Assembly: GCA_003240755.1 (NCBI GenBank)
Contig: QFNF01000004.1
Coordinates: 1-64,000, forward strand
DNA: 64,000 nucleotides
Direction of reading: 5' to 3'
Origin: Sphingomonas hengshuiensis
GTDB taxonomy: Bacteria; Pseudomonadota; Alphaproteobacteria; Sphingomonadales; Sphingomonadaceae
Position numbers and translations under genes: made by a program. Below the pieces are notes generated by a model. That model had not been told where the DNA came from and ran no database searches. It was given only the letters and a program-made list of their open reading frames with translations. Numbering within the stretch: the stretch's first letter is position 1; every line of letters begins with the position of its first letter. Positions 1-7,978 of the stretch are shown here, one piece after another.

Positions 1-103
1 GACTTTGAGATTCGTGACACCCATCCTAAAACGATGGTTACTGCCGCGGACACCTTTCGAGAACGTCAACGGGTAGGTTCTTTTGCGCCATAAGGGCGGG
101 ATC

Positions 104-193
<90 letters not shown>

Positions 194-289
194 GCAGAGG
201 TTTCCCGCTCCATGCCGCAGGTCAGCGCGGCACGTTGGTCAGCGAGGGCGGTCCGTTAGCCCATGGTTTCGGGACTTGCAAGCGCCTCC

Positions 290-318
290 TTGCTGCAATC
301 GCACATCGGCCCTAGATT
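290..318 (+). promoter_or_regulatory. Candidate sigma-70 promoter of hspQ
   Basis: TTGCTG at 290-295 and TAGATT at 313-318 are 17 bases apart. The -10 element ends 7 bases before the ATG at 326, so a start point at the usual distance would fall on or next to that ATG. This suggests a leaderless message and supports 326 over the upstream ATG at 263. Both hexamers match the consensus only partly. Confidence 0.4.
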
Positions 319-325
319 ATTTCGC

Positions 326-700
326 ATGAAGGCATTGTCCGCCAACCCGCTCGACCTCGGCACGCCGTTGCCGCCGGTCGCCCATGCACGTTTCGCGATC
401 GGCGAGGTCGTGCGCCATCGCCAGTTCGACTTTCGTGGGGTCGTGTTCGATATCGACCCGGTGTTCGCCAACAGCGACGAATGGTATGAATCGATCCCGG
501 CCGACGCCCGGCCGCGCAAGGACCAGCCCTTCTACCACCTGCTCGCCGAGAATGCGGAGGCGAGCTACGTCGCCTATGTCAGCCAGCAGAACCTGATCGC
601 CGACGACAGCGAGGAGCCGGTCGACCACCCCGCGATCGGCGGTCTGTTCGACGACTATGCCGATGGCCGCTATCGCCTGCGCCGCGAGCACCGCCACTGA
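326..700 (+). CDS. hspQ: Heat shock protein HspQ (YccV-like, hemimethylated-DNA-binding family)
   Basis: The product is a 124-residue cytosolic protein of the HspQ/YccV family. In enterobacteria HspQ is a heat-shock protein that acts as a specificity factor for Lon protease and affects DnaA stability. The family core is plain here: AHARFAIGEVVRHRQFDFRGVV at about residues 19-40, then PVFANSDEWY, QPFYHLLAE and a C-terminal YVSQQNLI segment. An in-frame ATG lies at 263, but the length and the nearby promoter-like sequence favour 326. It ends 10 bases before the convergent reductase gene, with no clear hairpin between them. The family call is firm; the physiological role is inferred from homologues. 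Confidence 0.85.
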   Translation: MKALSANPLDLGTPLPPVAHARFAIGEVVRHRQFDFRGVVFDIDPVFANSDEWYESIPADARPRKDQPFYHLLAENAEASYVAYVSQQNLIADDSEEPVDHPAIGGLFDDYADGRYRLRREHRH

Positions 701-710
701 GGACGGGGTT

Positions 711-3158
711 TCAATAGATATCCCGGCGGTAGCGGCCGGTCTCGAGCATCGTCTCCACGGTCGCCTCGCCCAGGATCGCCTCCAGCGCGGCATGCACGCC
801 CGGCGCCATGCCCTGCATGCTGCCGCAGACATAGATGGCGGCCCCCGCAGCGACCGCCGCGGCGATGGCGGGGCCGTCCGCTGCTACCCCATCCTGCACG
901 TAACGATGCCGTCCGGGGTGACGTGACCACGCAGTGACGCTGCGTGCGATCACGCCCCGGTCGGCCAGCGCGCGCCGTTCGCCGGCAAGGAAATCGTCCT
1001 GCACCGGGTGCCGTTCGCCCCAGTAGAGCCATGCCGGTCCGCCGCCGACTACGGCCCGCTGGCGCAGATGCGCCATCAGGCCGGCCAGCCCGGTGCCGTT
1101 GCCGATCAGGATCAACGGCGTGGCCGGGTCGGCCGGCGGCTGGAAAGCGGGGTTGGCGCGAACGCGGGCCTGCACGATGCCGCCGATCGGCGCGCCATGG
1201 CACAGCCAGCCCGACCCCAGACCGTCGAACCCGTCCACCGCCGTGCAGCGGCGGACGATCAGTTCGACCCGGCCGGAGGCGGCGATCGATGCGATCGAAT
1301 ATTCGCGGTGGCCGAGCGGCTTGAGCGTCGCGGCCTCGAGGTCGTCGCCCGGCAGGATGCTGCGCATCAGCCGCTCCCGGATATCGGGCGTATCGGCCAG
1401 TCCGGTATGCGCCAGACAGGCATCGACCCGGCGGACATCCTGCTGCGGCAGGATCTCGACAATGTCGCCGGGCATCCAGTCGGCCGGCATCGCGACCGGT
1501 TCCAGCACGACCTGCCACGCTTGCCCGCCCTGACTGCCCGGATTGAGCAGGCGGCGTTCGACCAGCCGCCAATCGGCCATCGCCACGGGCGCCCAGTCGG
1601 GTTGATCGGTACGGCCGCCGATGCCGGCCAGTTGATGCTGCCACTGGCGCTGCGCATCGGCGTCGTTGCCATCGGCCTCGACCGGATCGAACAGCCGCGT
1701 GGCGCCATGATCGTGCAGCCAGCGGTCGACGCGGTGTCCGAAGGCGCAGAACTCGGCATATTCGCGGTCGCCCAGCGCCATCACCGCATAGCTGAGGTGC
1801 GACAGGTCGGGGCGGACACGCGCCATCGTCCGGGCAAAGCCGCGGGCGTTGTCGGGCGGTTCTCCCTCGCCATAGGTGCTGGCGACGACGAACAGCCGTT
1901 CGGCACGGGTCAGCATCGCCGGATCGAGCGACGCGATCGGCAGCGCGGCGGCGCCGGGCAGGGCGCCGGCAGTCAGCCGCGCGATGCGTTCGGCCGATCC
2001 GGTCTGGCTGGCATAGGCGACCAGCGTCGTCGCGCGTTCGGGCGGCGTAGCGTCGGTATCGATGACGACCTGTGCCAGCGCCGCCTTGCGCCTCTGCCGC
2101 GCGAAATAGAGCAGGAAGCCGGTAATGGTGAACAACGGCATCGTCAGGCTGGCCAGCAGCATCGCGACACGCCCGGCCATGCCGAAATAGGCGCCGCGAT
2201 GGAGTTCGTACACGCTCGTGACGATGTCCTGTCCCAGCGTACGGCCGGCATAGGGCGTCGCCTCGACAACTGCGCCGGTCGTGCCGTCGATCGTCAGTTC
2301 GTCGCTGACCCGGTCATGGCGTCCCCCGGGCAGCTTGCCACGAAACTGAACCTCGCCATGATCGCGGACGGTGGCGGTGATCCGGTCATAGGCGCGGCCG
2401 CCGGTGGCGGCGGCGAAGCCGTTCCATGCGCGTGCCAGGTCGACCGGCGCATCCTTCCGCCCCGATTTCGGCCGCTCCGGTGCCTCGGCGACCAGCATCG
2501 CGCGAACCCCCTGCCGATACCAGTCATACGACCACCACAGCCCGGTAAAGCCGCTGACGAGGTAGAAGAGCAGCACCCATCCGCCGACGACCGCGTGCAG
2601 CATGCGGTAGAGGTTGCGGCCGGTCCTGGCGAAATCGAGCACGAACCAGTTGCGCCAGTCGAGCGGTCGCCGCGGCCAGCGCAGATACAGGCCGGACAGC
2701 GCGAAATAGATCAGCGCCATCGCCGAAAAGCCGGTAATCTGCCGCCCGATGCCGTTGCCCTGGCCGGGGAGCGCCAGCCAGCGGTGCAGATGCTCGATCA
2801 CCTCCATCACGCCGCTGCCGCGCGGTTCGCCCAGCAGCCGCCCGGTGAACGGGTCGATCCGGTCGAGATGTCGTACCTTTGACGTGCCGATCGTATAGCC
2901 GACCAGCGTCGGTTCGCCCGGACCGGCCGGGACGGTCAGTCGCGTGATCCTCGCCTCCGGCCGCTGTTCGGCGATCCGGACCGCAAGCTGCGGCGCGCCC
3001 AGCCGTACCGCGCCGGCCGCCGGTCGATCGGGGTTCAGTGCCGCGATGATTTCCGGTTCGAAGCTCATGGCCGCCCCGGTCACGCCCATCACCGCCAGCA
3101 CCAGTCCCGCGGTGATGCCGAGGAACCAGTGAATCTGGAACAGGATGTTTCGGGTCAT
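711..3158 (-). CDS. PepSY-domain/flavodoxin/FAD-NAD reductase fusion (putative iron-assimilation reductase)
   Basis: This 815-residue inner-membrane protein joins three parts. Residues 1 to about 370 are a PepSY-associated membrane region with several hydrophobic helices, starting with an N-terminal helix after MTRNILFQIHWFLG. From about residue 380 there is a flavodoxin domain (VAYASQTGSAERIARL, ASTYGEGEPPDNA). The last third is a cytochrome P450/sulfite-reductase-type FAD-NAD(P)H module with REYSIAS, LILIGNGTGLAG and YVCGSMQGMA. Such fusions commonly sit beside siderophore receptors and are thought to pass electrons across the membrane to reduce ferric chelates. Here the gene is divergent from a TonB receptor and shares a Fur-like site with it. 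The substrate cannot be read from the sequence. Confidence 0.85.
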   Translation of the reverse strand: MTRNILFQIHWFLGITAGLVLAVMGVTGAAMSFEPEIIAALNPDRPAAGAVRLGAPQLAVRIAEQRPEARITRLTVPAGPGEPTLVGYTIGTSKVRHLDRIDPFTGRLLGEPRGSGVMEVIEHLHRWLALPGQGNGIGRQITGFSAMALIYFALSGLYLRWPRRPLDWRNWFVLDFARTGRNLYRMLHAVVGGWVLLFYLVSGFTGLWWSYDWYRQGVRAMLVAEAPERPKSGRKDAPVDLARAWNGFAAATGGRAYDRITATVRDHGEVQFRGKLPGGRHDRVSDELTIDGTTGAVVEATPYAGRTLGQDIVTSVYELHRGAYFGMAGRVAMLLASLTMPLFTITGFLLYFARQRRKAALAQVVIDTDATPPERATTLVAYASQTGSAERIARLTAGALPGAAALPIASLDPAMLTRAERLFVVASTYGEGEPPDNARGFARTMARVRPDLSHLSYAVMALGDREYAEFCAFGHRVDRWLHDHGATRLFDPVEADGNDADAQRQWQHQLAGIGGRTDQPDWAPVAMADWRLVERRLLNPGSQGGQAWQVVLEPVAMPADWMPGDIVEILPQQDVRRVDACLAHTGLADTPDIRERLMRSILPGDDLEAATLKPLGHREYSIASIAASGRVELIVRRCTAVDGFDGLGSGWLCHGAPIGGIVQARVRANPAFQPPADPATPLILIGNGTGLAGLMAHLRQRAVVGGGPAWLYWGERHPVQDDFLAGERRALADRGVIARSVTAWSRHPGRHRYVQDGVAADGPAIAAAVAAGAAIYVCGSMQGMAPGVHAALEAILGEATVETMLETGRYRRDIY

Positions 3159-3177
3159 GCGGCGCCACTCAAAAGAC

Positions 3178-3228
3178 TTGATATTGATAATTGATCGCGT
3201 TAGCGGCGCGCCCCGTTGGGGTCAATAT
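3178..3228. promoter_or_regulatory. Fur-like operator between the divergent reductase and TonB receptor genes
   Basis: Bases 3180-3198 match the classical 19-base Fur consensus at 13 of 19 positions (GATATTGATAATTGATCGC). The site is built from three tandem TTGAT units at 3178, 3184 and 3191. A 7-base inverted repeat, ATATTGA at 3181-3187 and TCAATAT at 3222-3228, also spans the region. The position between a ferric-type reductase and a TonB receptor fits iron-dependent repression of both genes, which is inferred. Confidence 0.5.
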
Positions 3229-3246
3229 TACGCAAGGGAAATGACG

Positions 3247-5445
3247 ATGGGGCTGGTGGCACGATATGGCTGGATGGCAAGCGTCGCCGCGCTCGCATTG
3301 CCGATGGCGCCGGCGGGCGCGCAGACGGTCGATCCGGCGACGACGACGTCGACCGACGCCGACGACGAAATCGTCGTCACCGCCGCGCGCACGATCCTGC
3401 CGCCCAATGCGCTGCCGTTGACGATCGATATCATCGACAAGCAGGTGATCGATCAGCAGATCGCCATTTCCGGCAGCATCACCGATGCGATCGCGACGCT
3501 GACGCCCAGCTTTTCACCGACGCGCGGCAAGCTGTCGGGAGCGGGGGAGACGCTGCGTGGCCGCTCGCCGCTCTACGCGATCAACGGCATTCCGCAGACG
3601 ACGCCGCTGCGCGACGGCAGCCGCGACGGGTTCACCATCGACGGCTTCTTCATCGACCGGGTCGAACTGATCTATGGATCGAACGCGCTGCAGGGCATTG
3701 GCGGGACCGGCGGCATCGTCAACCAGGTGACGGTGGGCGCGCCGCGACAGGAGGGCATCACCGGCCGCGCGCTGGTCCAGGGCACGGCGGCGGACGGGTT
3801 CGAGGGCGACTCGCTGGGCGGAAAGGCGGCGGGGCTTGTCCAGTACAAGGCCGGCCGGTTTGATGCGACGTTCGGCGCAAGTTACGAAAGGCGCGGCGCA
3901 TTCTATGATGCGCGCGATCGCCGGATCGGCATCAACCTGACGCAGGGCGAAACGCAGGATTCGCGCGCGACCGATTTCTTCGCGCGATTGGGTATGGAGG
4001 TCGGCGCGACCGGACGACTCGACCTGATCGCCAACCGGTTCGAACTGAACGGCGACGGCGACTATGTCGCGCTCGCCGGCAACCGCCGCACCGGCATCCC
4101 GACCAGCGCGGTGCGCGGCAACCCGCCGGGCAAGCCCGCCGCCAACCGGGCGGAGGCGCTGTCGCTGTCCTACACCGATACCGACGTGCTGGGCGGCAAC
4201 CTCGTCACGCAGATCTTCTTCAACCGCACCCACGATACGTTCGGTGGTGAACTGACGATCACGCCGACGTTCCAGGACCCGTCGATCGCCCCCGTCGGCA
4301 CGTTGTTCGACCAGTCGGAGAACCGTTCGCGCAAGCTGGGCGCCAAGGCCAGCTATGAACGCGCGGTGCCGGGGTTCGAGGCGCTGGTCGCGACGGTCGG
4401 GTTCGACGCGCTGCTGGACAAGACGGAGCAGCGGCTGATCGCTACCGACCGCATCTGGGTGCCGCCCGCCGACTTCCGCAGCCTCGCGCCGTTCGCGCAG
4501 GCCAATCTGAAGCTGTTCGACGGGCTGCTACGCTTCGCGGGCGGCGCGCGGTGGGAAAATGTGCAGGTCCGCATCGACGATTTCCGCACGCTGGCATCGA
4601 CGACCTATAACGGGCGCAACCCGGCCACCTATGGCGGGGTGGCGGTGACGGGCGGCAAGCCCGGCTTTTCCGACCTGCTGTACAATGGCGGCGCGATCGT
4701 CGAACCGATCGCCGGCGTGCGCGCCTATGCCAGCTATGCGCAGGGTTTCACCATGGCCGATATCGGCCGCATCACCCGTGCGATCAGTACGCCGGGCGTC
4801 AGGCTCGACAATTTCCTCGATATCGAACCGGTCGTATCGAACAACCGCGAGGTCGGGGTCGAGGTGAAGCGCGGTCCGCTCGACGCCAGCGCCACCTATT
4901 TCTGGTCGTCGAGCGACCGGGGACAGGTGCTGATCGCGCAGGGAAACGGCATCTTCGAGGTGCAGCGCCAGCGCGTCGAACTCGAAGGGCTGGAGGTCAA
5001 TCTGGCGCTCCGCACGCCGCTGCCATGGCTGCGGCTGTCGACCGGCTATGCCCATATTCTCGGTCGCTACGACAGCGATCGTCCGGTCGACGGCGTGGTC
5101 GATACCGATCTCGACGGGACCAACATCTCGCCCGACCGGCTGAACCTTGCCGCCGATGTGTCGAGCGGGCCGCTGACGGCGCGGTTGCAGAGCCAGTTCT
5201 ATCTGTCGCGGAATTTCCGGGGAAAGGCGAACCCGTCTCCGGACAATGATTTCGGCGGGTATGACGTCACCGACGCGTCGATCCGCTATCAGACGAAATT
5301 CGGCGGACTGTCGCTCAGCGCGCAGAACATCTTCGACCGGTTCTACATCGATTATAACAGCGACACGCGGTTGCCGAACGACAATCTGGCGTTCTTCGCC
5401 GGGCGGGGGCGGACGTTCACCCTGGGGTGGGACGTGCGGTTCTGA
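3247..5445 (+). CDS. TonB-dependent outer-membrane receptor (probable siderophore receptor)
   Basis: The 732-residue product has a signal peptide ending near PAGAQ, a TonB-box-like DDEIVVTAAR, a plug domain (TLTPSFSPTRGKLSGAGETLRG; VELIYGSNALQGIGGTGGIVN) and a 22-strand-type barrel ending in aromatic F (GWDVRF). It would import a ferric chelate or similar ligand across the outer membrane using TonB energy. The start at 3247 is chosen because AAGGGA at 3234-3239 is a well-spaced ribosome site; 3241 lies too close to it. The divergent PepSY reductase and the Fur-like site point to iron. The ligand is unknown. Confidence 0.88.
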   Translation: MGLVARYGWMASVAALALPMAPAGAQTVDPATTTSTDADDEIVVTAARTILPPNALPLTIDIIDKQVIDQQIAISGSITDAIATLTPSFSPTRGKLSGAGETLRGRSPLYAINGIPQTTPLRDGSRDGFTIDGFFIDRVELIYGSNALQGIGGTGGIVNQVTVGAPRQEGITGRALVQGTAADGFEGDSLGGKAAGLVQYKAGRFDATFGASYERRGAFYDARDRRIGINLTQGETQDSRATDFFARLGMEVGATGRLDLIANRFELNGDGDYVALAGNRRTGIPTSAVRGNPPGKPAANRAEALSLSYTDTDVLGGNLVTQIFFNRTHDTFGGELTITPTFQDPSIAPVGTLFDQSENRSRKLGAKASYERAVPGFEALVATVGFDALLDKTEQRLIATDRIWVPPADFRSLAPFAQANLKLFDGLLRFAGGARWENVQVRIDDFRTLASTTYNGRNPATYGGVAVTGGKPGFSDLLYNGGAIVEPIAGVRAYASYAQGFTMADIGRITRAISTPGVRLDNFLDIEPVVSNNREVGVEVKRGPLDASATYFWSSSDRGQVLIAQGNGIFEVQRQRVELEGLEVNLALRTPLPWLRLSTGYAHILGRYDSDRPVDGVVDTDLDGTNISPDRLNLAADVSSGPLTARLQSQFYLSRNFRGKANPSPDNDFGGYDVTDASIRYQTKFGGLSLSAQNIFDRFYIDYNSDTRLPNDNLAFFAGRGRTFTLGWDVRF

Positions 5446-5486
5446 ACGCTGGACAGGCAGGGCCGCGGGCGGCTAGGCGCGCGGCC

Positions 5487-5687
5487 ATGCCTGTCATCGC
5501 CACCATCATGAATTCGACCACCGGCCAACCGATCCAGAAGATGACCTTCGGCCGGATGCCGAAGCCATGGGCGTCGTTCAACCTCGAAACCGGCGAACTG
5601 GTCACGGCAGACCGGGTCGATGTCGGCAAGCCCGCACCGGGCAAGGTCGTGGTGCCGGTGTCGGTATGGGTCACGCCCCGGAAATGA
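5487..5687 (+). CDS. Small hypothetical protein, 66 residues
   Basis: The short frame from ATG 5487 (MPVIATIMNSTTGQPIQKMTFGR) to TGA 5687 reads as a compact soluble protein of ordinary composition, with no membrane segment or signal peptide. I recognise no family. A longer in-frame start at 5427 overlaps the receptor gene and is less likely. A hairpin with convergent features follows directly. It may be a real small protein because the residue composition is protein-like, unlike shadow frames nearby, but no strong ribosome site is visible. Confidence 0.45.
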   Translation: MPVIATIMNSTTGQPIQKMTFGRMPKPWASFNLETGELVTADRVDVGKPAPGKVVVPVSVWVTPRK

Positions 5688-5716
5688 CCCCTCCCGGCGG
5701 TCGTGCCGGGAAGGGG
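5688..5716. terminator. Hairpin between convergent genes
   Basis: CCCC-TCCCGGC at 5688-5698 pairs with GCCGGGA-A-GGGG at 5705-5716, with one bulged base and a 6-base loop. It starts at the base after the small gene's stop and lies before the end of the convergent secreted-protein gene, where a bidirectional terminator is expected. No T tract follows. Confidence 0.45.
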
Positions 5717-5726
5717 GCCTGAACCC

Positions 5727-6101
5727 TCAACCGCAGACGCGACGGCCGTTGCGGATGACGTAGCGGCAGGGGCCGCGATACTGGACGCCCATCGCGGCTG
5801 CTTCGCGCGACCAGCCCGGCACGACGCGCTCGCCGCGATTGTTATAGCGGCCGCGGCGGTTGTCCCAGCGACGGCGGTCGTCGTGACGGCGGCGGTCGTT
5901 CCACGCGCGGCGATTGTCCCAGCCCCGCCGATCATCCCGGTAGCGGCGATCGTCCCAGCGGCGGCGGTCGTCATGCTGGGCACGCGGGCCGTGATCGCGT
6001 TGCACATGGCGCCCCGGCTGTGCGTCGGCGGCGGCGGGAACCGCCGTCAGGCCGGCGATGGTCAGGCCGACGCCAGCGAAAATGTTCAACAACAGCTTCA
6101 T
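5727..6101 (-). CDS. Secreted Arg/Asp/Trp-rich repeat protein (RcnB-like appearance)
   Basis: The 124-residue product has a cleavable signal peptide (MKLLLNIFAGVGLTIAGL, cleavage near AADAQ). A low-complexity central tract of about 60 residues follows, made of repeated DDRR, WDNRR and WDDRR-like units. It ends in a more ordinary tail (YRGPCRYVIRNGRRVCG) with two cysteines that could pair in the periplasm. The start at 6101 has a good ribosome site, AGAGGAAG. The overall look resembles short RcnB/YXWGXW-type periplasmic proteins of sphingomonads, but the family assignment is weak and the function is unknown. Bases 6102-6298 hold only upstream sequence, including the inverted repeat GTTCA-AC-TGAAC at 6134-6145. 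Confidence 0.65.
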   Translation of the reverse strand: MKLLLNIFAGVGLTIAGLTAVPAAADAQPGRHVQRDHGPRAQHDDRRRWDDRRYRDDRRGWDNRRAWNDRRRHDDRRRWDNRRGRYNNRGERVVPGWSREAAAMGVQYRGPCRYVIRNGRRVCG

Positions 6102-6298
6102 GATCGCTTCCTCTCTGCCCCCGTCCTGCCAGCGTTCAACTGAACCGCTGCTGGACGGGATTGACAGTAGTCGGAAAGACTCCGGTCGCGGCGATGGTTC
6201 CGGGTTCCGGCGGGAAGCGGACCGGGCCGGGCGAGTGTGCGGCGGCAGACTGCACCGGTCGCGGGCGCGGGAACCGATAGGTTCGGGCTCGATCAGCT

Positions 6299-7912
6299 CT
6301 AATAGGTCGGGGTCCACATCTGCGCCGCGATCGTGTCCCGATCGATCGCCGCATCGGGGGTTGCGACACCATCGGCCGCCGCCTGCGCCGCCACCGCCAC
6401 GGCGATGTCCAGCGCCACCTCGCGCAGCCGCTCGATCGGCGGCAGCAACGTGTCGTCGCCGCCCATCGTGCCCAGCGTCCGTGCGGCGGCCATGAACATC
6501 GCGTCCGTGACCCTGTCGGCCCCCGCTGCCAGTGCGCCCAGTCCTACGCCGGGGAAGATGTAGATGTTGTTCACCTGGGTCACGCCGGCGATGCCGAAGG
6601 GGCTGCCGGTGCCGACCAGCGCCCGGCCGGCGCTCCAGCGGGCGAGGTCGGCGGGATGCGCCTCGGCGCGCGATACGGGATTGGACAGCGGGAAGATGAC
6701 CGGTCGCCCGGTCGCCTGCGCCATGGTGCGCACCACCGCCTCGCTGAACGCGCCGTGCTGCCCCGATGTGCCGATCAATATGGTCGGGTGGACGTTGGCG
6801 ACGGTATCGAACAGGTCGATTCCCCCCTGCGATGTCCGGGTCCAGCCGTCGGTTTCGGCGATGTCGCGGGCATAGGCGCGCTGTCCGTCCGACAGCCCGG
6901 TCATGTCGGACAGGATCAGCCCGTCGCGATCGACCGCCCAGATACGCTGACGCGCTTGGGCCTCGTCCAGCCCCTCGGCCTGCAGCGCCTGTACCAGCAT
7001 GTCGGCGATGCCGCAGCCTGCCGCCCCCGCGCCGAACAGCACGATCCGCTGCTCGCCCAGCGGTGCCCCGGCGCGGGAGATCGCCGACAGCAGCGTACCG
7101 ACGGCGGTCGCCGCCGTGCCCTGGATATCGTCGTTGAAGCTGAGCAGCCGGTCGCGGTAGCGGTCCAGCAGCTTGCGGGCATTGTGTCCGGCAAAATCCT
7201 CCCACTGCAGCAACACGCCGGGGAAGCGGTCGGCGACGGCGGTGACGAAGTCGTCGACGAACGCGTCATATTCCGCGCCGCGGATGCGCGGGTGGCGCCA
7301 GCCGACATAGAGCGGATCTTCGCGCCGCGCCGCGTTGTCGGTGCCGACATCGAGCAGGATCGGCAGCACTTCCGACGGATGGATGCCGGCGCAGGCGGTA
7401 TAGAGCGCCAGCTTGCCGATCGGGATGCCCATCCCGCCCGCGCCCTGATCGCCCAGCCCGAGGATGCGTTCGCCGTCGCTCACGACGATCACCTTCACCC
7501 GGTCCAGCGCCGGATCGCCGAGGATCTCGGCGATACGCTGCCGGTTGGGCCATGACAGGAACAGCCCGCGCGGGCGGCGCCAGATCTCGCTGAACCGCTC
7601 GCACCCCTCGCCCACGGTCGGGGTATAGACCAGCGGCAGCATGGCGGGCAGGTCGCGCTGGACCATGGCGTGGAACAGGATCTCGTTCGAATCCTGCAAC
7701 TCGCGCAGAAAGGAATAGCGGTGGAAATCGTCCGGCATCCCCGCCAGCGCACGCTGGCGGCGTTCGATCTGGCTGTCGAGCGTGCCGACATGGGGCGGGA
7801 GCAGCCCGTGCAGCCCCAGCATGTCGCGCTCCGCCTCGGTAAAGGCGGTGCCCTTGTTGGTCAGCGGATCGGCGAGCAGCGCGCGGGCGGCGGCATGGGC
7901 GGCGGGGGACAT
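6299..7912 (-). CDS. maeA: NAD-dependent malic enzyme
   Basis: The 537-residue product has the N-terminal malic domain (LPLVYTPTVGEGCERFSEIWRRPRGLFLSW), the catalytic-domain signature FNDDIQGTAA and an NAD-binding LFGAGAAGCGIADML. It decarboxylates L-malate to pyruvate with reduction of NAD (or NADP). The length fits the large bacterial SfcA/MaeA class of about 540-565 residues. The start at 7912 is preferred because GAAGGG lies about 8 bases upstream; an in-frame ATG at 7927 overlaps that site. It lies downstream of a porin and dctA on the same strand, which suits a role in using imported C4-dicarboxylates. Confidence 0.92.
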   Translation of the reverse strand: MSPAAHAAARALLADPLTNKGTAFTEAERDMLGLHGLLPPHVGTLDSQIERRQRALAGMPDDFHRYSFLRELQDSNEILFHAMVQRDLPAMLPLVYTPTVGEGCERFSEIWRRPRGLFLSWPNRQRIAEILGDPALDRVKVIVVSDGERILGLGDQGAGGMGIPIGKLALYTACAGIHPSEVLPILLDVGTDNAARREDPLYVGWRHPRIRGAEYDAFVDDFVTAVADRFPGVLLQWEDFAGHNARKLLDRYRDRLLSFNDDIQGTAATAVGTLLSAISRAGAPLGEQRIVLFGAGAAGCGIADMLVQALQAEGLDEAQARQRIWAVDRDGLILSDMTGLSDGQRAYARDIAETDGWTRTSQGGIDLFDTVANVHPTILIGTSGQHGAFSEAVVRTMAQATGRPVIFPLSNPVSRAEAHPADLARWSAGRALVGTGSPFGIAGVTQVNNIYIFPGVGLGALAAGADRVTDAMFMAAARTLGTMGGDDTLLPPIERLREVALDIAVAVAAQAAADGVATPDAAIDRDTIAAQMWTPTY

Positions 7913-7946
7913 GGGCGGGCCCTTCATCGGCAAGCGGACATGGGAA

Positions 7947-7974
7947 CGCCCCGATGCCGGGTGGCACCGGGGCG
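7947..7974 (-). terminator. Hairpin after the porin gene
   Basis: CGCCCCGATGCC at 7947-7958 pairs with GGCACCGGGGCG at 7963-7974, with one mismatch and a 4-base loop. It lies just after the porin stop codon on the minus strand. The bases that follow (TTCCC) are only weakly T-rich, so it may attenuate rather than fully stop transcription into the malic enzyme gene. Confidence 0.45.
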
Positions 7975-7978
7975 GCGA

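Noticed and set aside
1008..2882. Long plus-strand frame of 624 codons opposite the PepSY reductase
   Set aside because: It is Arg/Gly/Ala-skewed, has no family blocks and lies wholly antisense to a gene with clear domains; long shadow frames are common at this GC content.
5727..7205. One 492-codon minus-strand protein covering the small secreted protein and part of the malic enzyme
   Set aside because: The frame simply continues upstream of the true ATG at 6101, which has a good ribosome site and a signal peptide; the upstream part is antiframe to malic enzyme.
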